A DNA stretch of 64,000 nucleotides from Streptomyces pluripotens (GCF_000802245.2 NZ_CP021080.1:4960001-5024000); one strand, 5' to 3'. Positions 18,199 to 26,483 are shown, counted from the first letter of the stretch. Notes: generated from the sequence alone by a model not told the origin. Translations and numbers: made by a program.

Positions 18199-18623
18199 GC
18201 CGGCCCGGGACCCGCGCCGCGCTGTTTGTAGAGGCTGATCGACACAGTCCTGTCCTCGTCTACGGCGGACGAGACCTTGCCCGCGAGGGCCGACAGCACG
18301 GTCCAGGCGAAGGTGTCCCTCGACGGGGCGTTTCCGTCTGTGGTCGGTGCCGACACCGTCACTTCCAGCGAGTCGTCGACGAGCCGGAAGACACAGCTGA
18401 GTACAGAACCGGGAACGGCCTGCTGAAGCAGGATCGCGCAGGCCTCGTCCACGGCGATGCGCAGGTCCTCGATCTCGTCCAGGGTGAAGTCCAAGCGGGC
18501 CGCCAGACCGGCCGTGGCCGTCCGCAGCACCGACAGGTAGGCACCCGCAGCCGGAAGCCGGACTTCCACGAAGTCCTGGTTCGCCGCGGGCTCGCCTGCG
18601 ATCTGGGACACCCTCACCTCCAT
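18195..18623 (-). CDS. prsH: RsbW-like anti-sigma factor of SigH
   Basis: 142-residue GHKL-type serine-kinase-like protein: a beta-rich start, then LDFTLDEIEDLRIAVDEACAILL (N-box helix) and a C-terminal DRTVSISLYK strand. By position and family it binds and silences SigH until released, probably by an anti-anti-sigma protein elsewhere. In S. coelicolor this gene is called ushX or prsH. The ATG at 18623 (MEVRVSQIAGE) is chosen over a longer frame. Its stop overlaps the sigH start, keeping the two proteins in step. Confidence 0.88.
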   Translation of the reverse strand: MEVRVSQIAGEPAANQDFVEVRLPAAGAYLSVLRTATAGLAARLDFTLDEIEDLRIAVDEACAILLQQAVPGSVLSCVFRLVDDSLEVTVSAPTTDGNAPSRDTFAWTVLSALAGKVSSAVDEDRTVSISLYKQRGAGPGPA

Positions 18624-18819
18624 GGTGGTACAAGCTCTATGGGGCCGAGGGTCGCCCCCCGGGTAACGCGTACATGGTTCCGCGGTGACGCTACCGCGCT
18701 CCGAACGCTTCTGTCCCCGGGACCCCAACCCCCTGGCGTCACTCACAGTAAAGCTGCGAATACGCTCCGTGTCTAGAGGGTGGGCGGGTCCAAATGGGAA
18801 GAGCGCGCGCCGGGTTGAC

Positions 18820-18845
18820 GTACCCAGACGCCACACGCTCGAACC
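18820..18845 (-). promoter_or_regulatory. SigB/SigH-type promoter upstream of the anti-sigma/sigH operon
   Basis: On the minus strand GGTT is followed after 16 nt by GGGTAC, fitting the GNNT-N14/16-GGGTAY consensus of SigB-family factors. It lies about 200 nt upstream of the anti-sigma start, so SigH could drive its own operon. Confidence 0.6.
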
Positions 18846-18903
18846 GTCGGCGGCGACCGCCGCATGCAGTGTCACACGAGAACGCCGCCACGTGGGAACG
18901 CCG

Positions 18904-19164
18904 TCACACGAGTACGTGGTCTACGAAGCACCACCGCCAGTCCTCGTCCGGCTCAAAGGTCCGTATCACCGGGTGACCGGACAGCTCGTGGTGCCCTGTG
19001 GCGTGCCTTCCCGGTGAGGAGTCGCAGCAGCCGACGTGTCCGCAGGTCAGACAGAGCCGCAACTGCACCGGGTGGGTGCCATCCCGAAGGCACTCCGGGC
19101 AGGTCTCGTTCAGCGGCTGGGGCTCGGGGTGCGGCAACGCGGCGGCGTGCGTGCACTGTTTCAT
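18904..19164 (-). CDS. UBP-type zinc finger protein
   Basis: 86 residues dominated by a ZnF-UBP domain: CTHAAALP, then CPECLRDG, LRLCLTCGHVGCCDSS, and the His cluster GRHATGHHELSGHPV. In eukaryotes this fold binds the ubiquitin C-terminus. In actinobacteria it occurs as small stand-alone proteins of unknown role. The ATG at 19164 (MKQCTH) is chosen because the first zinc Cys follows at once. It is divergent from the antiporter gene, with 61 nt between the two starts. Confidence 0.88.
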   Translation of the reverse strand: MKQCTHAAALPHPEPQPLNETCPECLRDGTHPVQLRLCLTCGHVGCCDSSPGRHATGHHELSGHPVIRTFEPDEDWRWCFVDHVLV

Positions 19165-19225
19165 GATTGCCAGATTACGACGGGTGCGCCGGTGGCCGCG
19201 CGCAATACGAGGGTGGGCGAGGAAC

Positions 19226-20809
19226 ATGGACGTGATGCCGCTGCTGTTGCTGGTGGCGGGCAGCACCGCGGTGGCCGCGGCAGCCCGGCGCACCCCGGTG
19301 CCAGCGCCCCTGCTGCTGGTCGCGGTCGGCCTAGCGGTGTCCTACGTCCCTGGTGTGCCGTCCTACGCCCTCGACCCGGACATCGTCCTGCCGTTGCTGT
19401 TGCCTCCGCTGCTGTACACCTCGGCCAGCGACAGTTCCTACCTCGACCTGCGGGCCCACGTGCGGCCGGTGGCACTGTTGTCGGTGGGCTACGTGCTGTT
19501 CGCGACCATCGTCGTCGGCTGGGCCGCCCATGTGATCGTCCCCGGACTGCCGTTGACCGCGGCCATGGTGCTGGGCGCGGTGGTCGCGCCGCCCGACGCC
19601 GTGGCCGCCACCGCCGTCGCTCGCCGGGTCGGGCTGCCCTCCCGGATCACCACGATCCTCCAGGGAGAGTCCCTGTTGAACGACGCCACCGCGATCACCG
19701 CCTACAAGGTGGCGCTCGGCGCGGCCGTCGGCGCGGGCGCCACCTGGGCGGGCGGCGTCGGCGAGTTCCTGCTCGCCGCGGTCGGCGGCATCGGCGTCGG
19801 CCTCGTGCTCATGGCACCCCTGCACTGGCTGCGCACCCACCTGACCGAACCCCTCCTGCAGAACACCCTCTCCTTGCTGATCCCGTTCGTCGCTTACGGG
19901 GTGGCTGAACAGATGCACGCCTCCGGGGTGCTCGCGGTCGTGGTCGTCGCCCTCTACCTCGGCCATCGGGCGTGGGAGGTCGACTTCGCCACCAGGCTCC
20001 AGGAGGCGGCGGTGTGGAAGATGGTCGCCTTCATCCTGGAGTCCGCGGTGTTCGCACTGATCGGCCTGCAACTGCCGGTCGTCCTCCAGCGGCTCGGACG
20101 GTACGAGGGCGCCGACGCCGCCTGGTACGCCACCACCATCTTCCTGGTCGTCGTCGCGGCCCGGTTCGTCTGGGTCTATCCGGCGACCTTCCTGCCCCGC
20201 CTGCTGTCCGCGCGCATCAGGGAACGCGAGCAGCCCCCGACCTGGCGGGGGGCGATGGTCACCTCGTGGGCGGGCATGCGCGGTGTCGTCTCCCTGGCCA
20301 TCGCCTTCGCGATTCCGCCGACCATGAGCGTCGGTGCCCGCAACCTGGTGCTCTTCCTGACCTTCAGCACGGTCATCGGCACGCTGGTCGTGCAGGGGAT
20401 CACCCTGCCCCCGCTGATCCGGCTGCTGAAGTTCCCCGCCCGCGACCGACAGGCAGAGACGCTGGTCGAGGCCAACGCCCAGGCCCAGGCCTCCCGGGCC
20501 GCCGAGGCCCGCCTCGGTGAACTCCTCTCCGACGAGCGCAACACCCTGCCGCCGCCGCTCGCCGACCGGCTGCGCCAGGTGCTGGAGCGTCGCCGCAACG
20601 CGGTCTGGGAACGCCTCGGGCAGATCAACCCGGTCACCGGTGAATCCGCGGACGACACCTACCGCAGGCTGTCCCGCGAGATGATCAACACCGAACGCGA
20701 GGTTTTCGTCAAGCTCCGCGATCTGCGCCACATCGACGACGAGATGCTGCGCACCCTGCTCAGACGCTTGGACCTGGAGGAGGCCGCGGCGTACCGGGAA
20801 GCCGGTTAG
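19226..20809 (+). CDS. Na+/H+ antiporter, CPA1 family
   Basis: 527 residues with about 12 transmembrane segments in the first 400 residues, then a cytoplasmic helical tail. Ion-binding signatures include VVAPPDAVAATAVARR and GESLLNDATAITAYKVA (the ND motif region), and SWAGMRGVVSLAIAFAIP later. It extrudes Na+ (or K+) in exchange for protons, giving pH and salt tolerance. ATG at 19226 follows GGGCGAGGA. Being beside the osmotic-stress sigH locus is suggestive but proves nothing. Its end overlaps the converging PLP-enzyme gene by 4 nt. Confidence 0.9.
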   Translation: MDVMPLLLLVAGSTAVAAAARRTPVPAPLLLVAVGLAVSYVPGVPSYALDPDIVLPLLLPPLLYTSASDSSYLDLRAHVRPVALLSVGYVLFATIVVGWAAHVIVPGLPLTAAMVLGAVVAPPDAVAATAVARRVGLPSRITTILQGESLLNDATAITAYKVALGAAVGAGATWAGGVGEFLLAAVGGIGVGLVLMAPLHWLRTHLTEPLLQNTLSLLIPFVAYGVAEQMHASGVLAVVVVALYLGHRAWEVDFATRLQEAAVWKMVAFILESAVFALIGLQLPVVLQRLGRYEGADAAWYATTIFLVVVAARFVWVYPATFLPRLLSARIREREQPPTWRGAMVTSWAGMRGVVSLAIAFAIPPTMSVGARNLVLFLTFSTVIGTLVVQGITLPPLIRLLKFPARDRQAETLVEANAQAQASRAAEARLGELLSDERNTLPPPLADRLRQVLERRRNAVWERLGQINPVTGESADDTYRRLSREMINTEREVFVKLRDLRHIDDEMLRTLLRRLDLEEAAAYREAG

Positions 20810-21705
20810 CCTTCCGGGAACGGGCGCCCGGTGACGACTGCGGCGATCGTCGTCCCGCGCGTGAAGGCGCCCTCTTCCGCGAGGGTGACGAGTCCGTACA
20901 GCACCTTGGCGACGTAGAGACGTTCGACGGGCAGGCCGTGGCGCTCCTCGAAGCCTCGTGCGAACGCCTCCAGGCCCGGCGTCGTACGTGCGTAACCACC
21001 AAAGTGGAAGCGATCGTCCAGGGTCCAGGAGCCGACGCGGGTCCCGAAGGCACGTTCCTGCAGAGTCTGCACGGCGGTGTCCAGGAAGCCGCCCCGGAGA
21101 ACGGGTATTCCGAGGGCACGCTGCCCGGGGCCCAGCCCCGCGGCTAGTCCCGCGAGCGTACCTCCGGTGCCGCAGGCGACCGCCACCACGTCGGAGTGAC
21201 CCCGCAGTTCCGCACCGAGGGCACGGCAGCCGTGCACGGCCTCGGTGTTGCTGCCGCCCTCGGGGACGACATAGCTCCCCTCGGCGCCGGCCGCGTGCAG
21301 TAGCGCGGCCAGCGTCTCCGGTTCGGCCTTGCGCCGATACACCGATCTGTCGACGAAGTGCAGACGCATGCCGTCGGCCGCGCAGCGGGCCAGGGACGGA
21401 TTGAGCGGACGGCCGGCCAGCTCCTGCCCGCGGACCACGCCGGTGGTCGGTAGCCCCAACAGGCGGCCAGCGGCGGCGGTGGCCCGCAGGTGGTTGGACC
21501 AGGCGCCGCCGAACGTGACCAACGCCCGGCCCTGCGCCGCCTCGACGTTCGGCATCAGCTTGCGCCATTTGTTGCCGATCAGCTCCGGGTGGATCAAGTC
21601 GTCCCGCTTGAGCAGCAGCCGCAGCCCGCGCCGGTCGAAACGGTCGTCCCGCACTGCCCACAGGGGGGAGGGGAGGCGGGGGGAGAGCGGGTCCGGGCTG
21701 GTCAC
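20806..21705 (-). CDS. PLP-dependent enzyme, ACC deaminase / D-cysteine desulfhydrase family
   Basis: 299 residues of fold-type II. The PLP lysine is in ELIGNKWRKL, followed by TFGGAWSNHLRATAAAG (substrate loop) and the phosphate cradle VACGTGGTLAGLAAGL. Family members open 1-aminocyclopropane-1-carboxylate or eliminate sulfide from D-cysteine. These are hard to separate by sequence, and short actinobacterial forms like this are usually annotated only to family level. The start is a GTG at 21705. Confidence 0.88.
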   Translation of the reverse strand: MTSPDPLSPRLPSPLWAVRDDRFDRRGLRLLLKRDDLIHPELIGNKWRKLMPNVEAAQGRALVTFGGAWSNHLRATAAAGRLLGLPTTGVVRGQELAGRPLNPSLARCAADGMRLHFVDRSVYRRKAEPETLAALLHAAGAEGSYVVPEGGSNTEAVHGCRALGAELRGHSDVVAVACGTGGTLAGLAAGLGPGQRALGIPVLRGGFLDTAVQTLQERAFGTRVGSWTLDDRFHFGGYARTTPGLEAFARGFEERHGLPVERLYVAKVLYGLVTLAEEGAFTRGTTIAAVVTGRPFPEG

Positions 21706-22050
21706 GGTTCCATTGTCGCCCGGTACGGCACCACGCCTTCAACCGCTCTCCCACGCTGCCGCAGCCGCCCCATCGTGACGCCGTGGGGCCTGTAGGCCCG
21801 GGTCGTTCCAGGCGGCCGGCGGCCGACCGATCTGCCGGACGGCGTCGCTCGCACACCGTCCGGGCCGATCAAGACAGGTGTCGCAGGCCCTGCGCACTGG
21901 ACAGGGCGCCTCTTTCTGCCCAGTAATCCGATGATCCATTCCCGCTCTTTCGGGTAATAGCGCGGGCGCGCTTCGTGCTGGAAGGCTCGGCGCCAAGACC
22001 GGTGCCGGGCGGAATCCGGCAGCGGGTGCATATGGGGAGGGCATTTCTCT
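21706..22050 (+). promoter_or_regulatory. 345-bp upstream region of the encapsulin operon
   Basis: No gene is seen. An AT-richer patch near 21922-21960 (TAATCC, TAATAG) is the most promoter-like part. A GGGGAGG ribosome binding site lies at 22034-22040. Confidence 0.4.
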
Positions 22051-23457
22051 ATGTCGGTAGGCGAAGAGGTCCGCACCGAGCAGGGCAGGCCGCAACAGTC
22101 CCTCGGGACGGCGGCGGCGCGGAACCTGGCCACCACCACCAAGTCCGTTCCGCAGATGCAGGAGATCAGCTCCCGCTGGTTGCTGCGCACGCTTCCCTGG
22201 GCGGACGTCCAGGGCGGAACGTACCGGGTGAACCGGCGGCTGGCGTACACCGTCGGCGACGGCCGCATCACCTTCGTAAAGACCGGGGACCAGGTGGAGG
22301 TCATCCCGGCGGAGCTCGGCGAACTGCCCGCCCTGCGCTCCTACGAGGACGAGGAGGTGCTGACAGAGCTGGCCCGGCGCTGCCGTCAGCGTGACTTCGG
22401 ACCTGGCGAGGTGATTGCCGATTTCGGCAACCAGAGCGACGAGGTGTATCTGCTCGCCCACGGCAGGGTGGAGAAGATCGGCACTGGCCCGTACGGCGAC
22501 GACGCCGTCCTCGGCGTCCTCGCCGACGGGGCCTACTTCGGCGAGCAGGCACTGCTCGACCCGGACGCCATCTGGGAGTACACCGCGCGCGCGGACACCA
22601 CATGCAGGGTGTTGATCCTCAGCCGCCAGGACTTCGAGCAGGTTGCCGAGCGCTCCGACTCCCTGCGCGAACACCTTGAGCAGGTCCGCCAGATCCCCTC
22701 GCAGCGGACCAACAAGTACGGTGAGAAGGAGGTCGAGCTGGCGGCCGGTCACTCCGGCGAGTCCGACATTCCGCACACCTTCGTGGACTATGAGCCCCGG
22801 CCCCGTGAGTACGAGCTGAGCATCGCCCAGACGGTGCTGCGCATCCACACACGCGTGGCCGACCTGTACAACCAGCCGATGAACCAGACCGAGCAGCAAC
22901 TGCGGCTCACGGTGGAGGCGCTCAAGGAGCGTCAGGAGCACGAACTGGTCAACAATCGTGAGTTCGGTCTGCTCAGCAACTGCGAGTACGACCAGCGGCT
23001 CCAGCCGCACGACGGTGTGCCCAGCCCGGACGACATGGACGAGCTGCTCAGCCGCCGCCGCGGCACCAAGCTGTTCCTCGCCCATCCGCGTGCCATCTCC
23101 GCCTTCGGCCGCGAGCTGAACAAGCGGGGACTGGTCCCGGAGACCATCGACATCGGCGGCAACCGCATCCCCACCTGGCGCGGGGTGCCGATCTACCCGT
23201 GCAACAAGATTCCGGTCACCGAGGCCCGCACGACCTCCATCATCGCCATGCGTACCGGCGAGGCGGAGCAGGGCGTCATCGGCCTCAGGCAGTCCGGTAT
23301 CCCGGACGAGATCGAGCCGAGCCTGTCCGTGCGGTTCATGGGCATCAACGAACAGGCCGTCATCAAGTACCTGGTGACGGCCTACTACTCGGCAGCCGTC
23401 CTGGTGCCCGACGCGCTCGGCGTGCTGGAGAACGTCGAGATCGGCCGGTGGAGGTGA
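22051..23457 (+). CDS. family 2B encapsulin shell protein with cyclic-nucleotide-binding domain (EshA-like)
   Basis: 468 residues that should self-assemble into an HK97-fold protein nanocompartment. After an N-terminal arm and the start of the shell domain, an inserted cNMP-binding domain is visible at about 105-215 ([47 protein letters not shown]). The shell fold resumes with [16 protein letters not shown] and ends in [26 protein letters not shown]. Streptomyces EshA belongs here and S. coelicolor has a second copy; this one sits beside a polyprenyl synthase rather than the 2-methylisoborneol genes. GGGGAGG precedes the ATG by 10 nt. Confidence 0.92.
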   Translation: MSVGEEVRTEQGRPQQSLGTAAARNLATTTKSVPQMQEISSRWLLRTLPWADVQGGTYRVNRRLAYTVGDGRITFVKTGDQVEVIPAELGELPALRSYEDEEVLTELARRCRQRDFGPGEVIADFGNQSDEVYLLAHGRVEKIGTGPYGDDAVLGVLADGAYFGEQALLDPDAIWEYTARADTTCRVLILSRQDFEQVAERSDSLREHLEQVRQIPSQRTNKYGEKEVELAAGHSGESDIPHTFVDYEPRPREYELSIAQTVLRIHTRVADLYNQPMNQTEQQLRLTVEALKERQEHELVNNREFGLLSNCEYDQRLQPHDGVPSPDDMDELLSRRRGTKLFLAHPRAISAFGRELNKRGLVPETIDIGGNRIPTWRGVPIYPCNKIPVTEARTTSIIAMRTGEAEQGVIGLRQSGIPDEIEPSLSVRFMGINEQAVIKYLVTAYYSAAVLVPDALGVLENVEIGRWR

Positions 23458-23482
23458 CGTCTTCGCACGTCGTGGTCGTGTC

Positions 23483-23500
23483 CCCGCCCGTTGGGGCGGG
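23483..23500 (+). other. short perfect hairpin between shell and cargo genes
   Basis: CCCGCCC and GGGCGGG flank a GTTG loop, 26 nt after the shell stop and 70 nt before the cargo start. It could lower cargo expression relative to shell (partial terminator or RNA-processing block). Confidence 0.4.
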
Positions 23501-23569
23501 TACACCTTTGGAGTACGCGTCCGGCCGGGCCGATGAGACCGGCCTTCGCGGACTCGGCGAGGGGGAGGC

Positions 23570-24709
23570 ATGGCCGACTTCATGACGGAGACCGAACGGC
23601 GCTCCGCAGCAGTGCCACGTCCCGGCACAGCTGCCAAGCGGTGCGGGAGCACCGGCAACAGCACCTCCGGTGCGCACGAGGCGCACGAGGCGACGGTGCT
23701 GCTGGAACGCACCCGTGCTCTGGTCGACCCGGAGCTGCGCGCAGCCGTCGATTCCCTCCCCGGCTCCATGCGCCGGATCGCGCTCTACCACTTCGGCTGG
23801 CAGCACGCGGACGGCACACCAGCTGCGGACAACGCCGGCAAGGCGATACGCCCCGCACTCGTCCTCGCCGCGGCCTCCGCGCTCGGCGGCCCCCCGGCCC
23901 GGTCGGCGGCCGTCCGGGCCGCTGCAGCGGTCGAGCTGGTCCACAACTTCACGCTCCTGCACGACGACGTGATGGACCGGGACACCTCCCGTCGGCACCG
24001 GCCGACGGCCTGGACCGTGTTCGGCGACGCCGATGCGATCCTCGCCGGAGACGCCCTGCAGGCGCTCGCCTTGCGGTTGCTCGCCGAGGACCCGCACCCG
24101 TCCTCCGTCCCGGCCGCAGCCCGGCTCGCGGACTGTGTCGTGGAGCTCTGCGCCGGCCAGCACATCGACACCGGAATGGAGTGCCGTGCCCCCGAGGAGA
24201 TCACCCTCGACGAGGTGCTCGCCATGGCCGAGGCGAAGACCGGCGCGCTGCTGGGCTGCGCCTGTGCACTCGGCGGGCTGTACGCGGGAGCACAGGAGCA
24301 GGACGTAGCTGCACTGGACGGCTTCGGCCGCCAGGCCGGGCTCGCCTTCCAGCTGATCGACGACGTCATCGGCATTTGGGGAGACCCGCGGCGGACCGGC
24401 AAGCCAGTCGGCGCGGATCTCGCTGCCCGCAAGAAGTCCCTTCCAGTGGTGGCGGCGCTCGCCTCCGACACCCCGGCGGCGGCAGAACTCACCGAGCTGT
24501 ACGGGCAGCCGCACGTCTCCGGGGACGCCGAGGACATCGCGCGAACGGCACTCGCCGTGGAGCGGGCCGGTGGCCGGGACTGGGCGCAGACGGAGGCCGC
24601 CGACCGAATGGCCCGCGCGATGCAGGAACTCTCCCGCGCGGTTCCCGATCCCGAGGCGGCGGGCGGTCTGCTGGCGCTCGCCGAGTTCGTGACCCGACGC
24701 ACCAGCTGA
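23570..24709 (+). CDS. polyprenyl synthetase, predicted encapsulin cargo
   Basis: 379-residue all-helical trans-prenyl transferase. The first Asp-rich motif is LLHDDVMDRD. The second reads FQLIDDVIGIWGD, so the usual last Asp of DDxxD is Gly. GKAIRPALVLAAA is the GK(x)xRP diphosphate site. About 45 N-terminal residues (Arg/Thr/Gly/Ser/His-rich, no predicted order) precede the fold; such extensions target family 2 cargo to the shell. It follows the shell gene by 112 nt with GGGGGAGG before the ATG. It likely makes a C15-C20+ prenyl diphosphate inside or at the compartment; the product is unknown. Confidence 0.9.
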   Translation: MADFMTETERRSAAVPRPGTAAKRCGSTGNSTSGAHEAHEATVLLERTRALVDPELRAAVDSLPGSMRRIALYHFGWQHADGTPAADNAGKAIRPALVLAAASALGGPPARSAAVRAAAAVELVHNFTLLHDDVMDRDTSRRHRPTAWTVFGDADAILAGDALQALALRLLAEDPHPSSVPAAARLADCVVELCAGQHIDTGMECRAPEEITLDEVLAMAEAKTGALLGCACALGGLYAGAQEQDVAALDGFGRQAGLAFQLIDDVIGIWGDPRRTGKPVGADLAARKKSLPVVAALASDTPAAAELTELYGQPHVSGDAEDIARTALAVERAGGRDWAQTEAADRMARAMQELSRAVPDPEAAGGLLALAEFVTRRTS

Positions 24710-24711
24710 GC

Positions 24712-24837
24712 GCTGCCGGAACCGGCAGCCGAGAAGAACCCCGGAGTCCCCGGCTCCGTGCGGCTCCTGACCCCGCGCGGACACCGGGGGCTCCGGCCAG
24801 ACGGGTCCCGCGCATCCTCGCAGTGCGCGGGACCCGT
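24712..24837 (+). terminator. two hairpins ending the encapsulin operon
   Basis: A perfect palindrome lies at 24712-24729 directly after the cargo stop. A stronger hairpin follows, with 14-bp arms at 24801-24814 and 24824-24837. Neither has a T-run, which is usual for Streptomyces terminators. Confidence 0.6.
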
Positions 24838-25109
24838 CGTCCTGTGCGCGCGGCGCGCGCTATCGGCCACGGCCGTCTTGACCGCCACGAAGGCGACCGG
24901 CACGGAGGCGACCGCCATGAACTCGAACGCCATGAACAGCGCGTTTCGGACGGAAGCGAGGCGCTGTCGATCGAGTGGTCGGATCGCTGAGGGCCGCACC
25001 CGGTGAAGTCCGCTGCCGGCGGAAGGCATCAGCTCGTGCAGGCTCGTACCTCATCGCCCGCTCGCTCGGCGAAGGCGCCGAGCGAGCGGCCGCGCTCTAC
25101 GCTGAGAGC
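24838..25109 (+). other. gene-free stretch with short internal repeats and a 12-bp inverted repeat
   Basis: Between 24884 and 24950 a GCGACCG/GCCATGAAC-type unit recurs several times in imperfect form. At 25059-25088 CGCTCGCTCGGC pairs perfectly with GCCGAGCGAGCG around a 6-nt loop. TACGCT at 25098-25103 is a good -10 for the next gene, whose ATG follows 6 nt later (leaderless candidate). With the terminators, the non-coding stretch totals 400 bp. Confidence 0.45.
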
Positions 25110-25343
25110 ATGGGCGGCGAGAAATCCGTCTGTCCCATCTGCGGACAGCCTGTCGAAACGGTCGTCGGCCGGCGCAAGACGCTGGGCGCCTGGGTGCCTG
25201 TCTGGGGCCCCGGCCCGTGTCACAACCCCGACTGCGCGGCCTATGCCGCGCCTCCCGGGACGGTCACATCGGCCACGGCCGGGCCGCCCCATACACCGGC
25301 TGCGAAGAGTCCCGGAACGCGCCGGGAGGCACCGGACGCCTGA
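25110..25343 (+). CDS. small zinc-ribbon-like protein
   Basis: 77 residues. The N-terminal half has CPICGQPVETVV and, 20 residues on, GPCHNPDCAAY: two Cys pairs suited to one zinc ion. The C-terminal half is Pro/Ala/Thr-rich and probably disordered. No specific family is recognised. The ATG at 25110 is 6 nt from a TACGCT -10 and has no ribosome binding site, pointing to a leaderless mRNA. The next gene starts 69 nt downstream. Confidence 0.6.
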   Translation: MGGEKSVCPICGQPVETVVGRRKTLGAWVPVWGPGPCHNPDCAAYAAPPGTVTSATAGPPHTPAAKSPGTRREAPDA

Positions 25344-25412
25344 CCGCCGTCTGCCGCCACGGTGCTGTCCGAAGGCGTGTGTGCCGCCCGGCCGGCACCG
25401 TAGCGTGGACAC

Positions 25413-25745
25413 ATGCCGAAACTGCCCCGGATCTTCCATGTGACCGAGCGTTCCCTGTGGGAGGCTGCGCGGGAGCACGGTGCCTACGAGGTATCGACGC
25501 GTGGCCGCACTCTCCAGCAGGAGGGCTTCCTCCACTTCTCCACCCGCGAGCAACTCCCGCGCATCGCCGGTCTCCTCTACGGCGACTACGACGGTCCGGA
25601 CGACCTGGTTGTTCTGGTCGTGGACCCGGCCCGGGTCGGTGTGCCGGTGAAGTACGAGGCGGTGCGGCCGGGCGGGGAGGAGTTCCCGCACGTGTACGGG
25701 CCGCTGCCGATCGAGGCCGTGGTGGACGTGGAGCCCTGGGGATGA
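25413..25745 (+). CDS. DUF952 family protein
   Basis: 110 residues matching the DUF952 pattern: IFHVTERSLWEAAREHGAYE at the start, GFLHFSTREQLPRIAG in the middle (the conserved Gly-Phe-(I/L)-His-(F/C)-S element) and FPHVYGPLPIEAVVDV at the end. The fold resembles ADP-ribosyl-transfer-type or glutathione-transferase-associated domains, but no activity is established. Its stop overlaps the next start (ATGA). Confidence 0.88.
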   Translation: MPKLPRIFHVTERSLWEAAREHGAYEVSTRGRTLQQEGFLHFSTREQLPRIAGLLYGDYDGPDDLVVLVVDPARVGVPVKYEAVRPGGEEFPHVYGPLPIEAVVDVEPWG

Positions 25746-26224
25746 CACGGGAAGGGGGAACGCGCCGCCGGAGGTGGCGGTGGGCGGTGGCGGCGTGGGT
25801 GGTGGCCGTCGCCGTCGGGGGAGGACTCACGCTCGCGCTCCGGGAGGAGGCGCGGCCCCAGGGCCCCCACGTATGGGAGAGGGACGACGGATCCCCGCCT
25901 CCGCCGGACCTGAAGGGCGTGCCGATCCGGCCGCTGGGCGAGGACGACCACCCCGATCACGGACGCACGGGACCAAAGGGTGGCCAGGGCCTTCCGCCGA
26001 ACGGCCCTCGAACCGCTCGTGGCCCGGGTAAGCATGCGGCACCGGGCCCGTGGTCTGCCGGGGTGCTTACCCCGCGGGGCGCTGGAGGAAGCGGAGCTGA
26101 TTGCCCGCCGGGTCCCGGAAGGCGCAGTCGCGCACCCCGTACGGCTGGTCCGTCGGCTCCTGCAGCACATCGGCGCCGGACTCCCGTACCCGCTCGAACA
26201 GTGCGTCACAGTCGTCGGTGGTGA
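25742..26224 (+). CDS. small membrane-anchored protein of unknown function, 3' end uncertain
   Basis: Begins MTREGGTRRRRWRW followed by one helix (AVAAWVVAVAVGGGLTLAL) and a Pro/Gly-rich exported tail (SPPPPDLKGVPIRPLGEDD). It is coupled to the DUF952 gene by ATGA. The frame runs to 26224, crossing an inverted-repeat terminator (26026-26072) and 158 bp of the converging VOC gene. A shift of one base near 25990-26020 would end it at a TAA at 26029-26031, just before that hairpin. I suspect the true protein is about 95 residues and that the 3' part carries a frameshift or is read-through only. Confidence 0.45.
   Translation: MTREGGTRRRRWRWAVAAWVVAVAVGGGLTLALREEARPQGPHVWERDDGSPPPPDLKGVPIRPLGEDDHPDHGRTGPKGGQGLPPNGPRTARGPGKHAAPGPWSAGVLTPRGAGGSGADCPPGPGRRSRAPRTAGPSAPAAHRRRTPVPARTVRHSRRW
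26026..26072. terminator. inverted repeat, bidirectional terminator
   Basis: GGGTAAGCA (26026-26034) and TGCTTACCC (26064-26072) are complementary, with further pairing inside. The right arm includes the VOC stop codon, so it serves the minus-strand AraC/VOC pair and probably the plus-strand gene as well. Confidence 0.55.
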
Positions 26225-26483
26225 AGATGACCCCGCGCAGCATCCCCTTGGCGAGCAGTTCGGCCATCGCCTGCCGGTCAGCGGGTGAGGCGTCGGGGTT
26301 GGCCCCGGGGGGCTCCAGCACGATCTCCACGTCCGGCTGGAGCGGCGAGCCCAGCGTCACCCACCGCATGCCCTCGAAGCCCACGTCGTTGCGGATCTCC
26401 AGGCCGAGTACGTCGTGGTAGAAGGCGAGGGCCTTGTCGTGGTCGTCCACGGCGATGAAGCACTGTTTGAGTTTCACGTCCAT
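26067..26483 (-). CDS. VOC (glyoxalase/bleomycin resistance) family protein
   Basis: 138 residues with two beta-alpha-beta-beta-beta repeats: VKLKQCFIAVDDHDKALAFY opens the first and GVIFTTDDCDALFERVRESGADV the second, ending with DPAGNQLRFL. Metal ligands of the superfamily (His/Glu) are only partly present, so the chemistry is open. It lies 40 nt downstream of an AraC-type regulator on the same strand; this pairing is common in Streptomyces and the regulator may sense the VOC protein's ligand. Confidence 0.88.
   Translation of the reverse strand: MDVKLKQCFIAVDDHDKALAFYHDVLGLEIRNDVGFEGMRWVTLGSPLQPDVEIVLEPPGANPDASPADRQAMAELLAKGMLRGVIFTTDDCDALFERVRESGADVLQEPTDQPYGVRDCAFRDPAGNQLRFLQRPAG

Noticed and set aside
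19331..21856. 841-residue minus-strand frame opposite the Na+/H+ antiporter
   Set aside because: It overlaps the antiporter and runs through the PLP gene in another frame, with low-complexity Gly/Asp/Arg composition and no domain.
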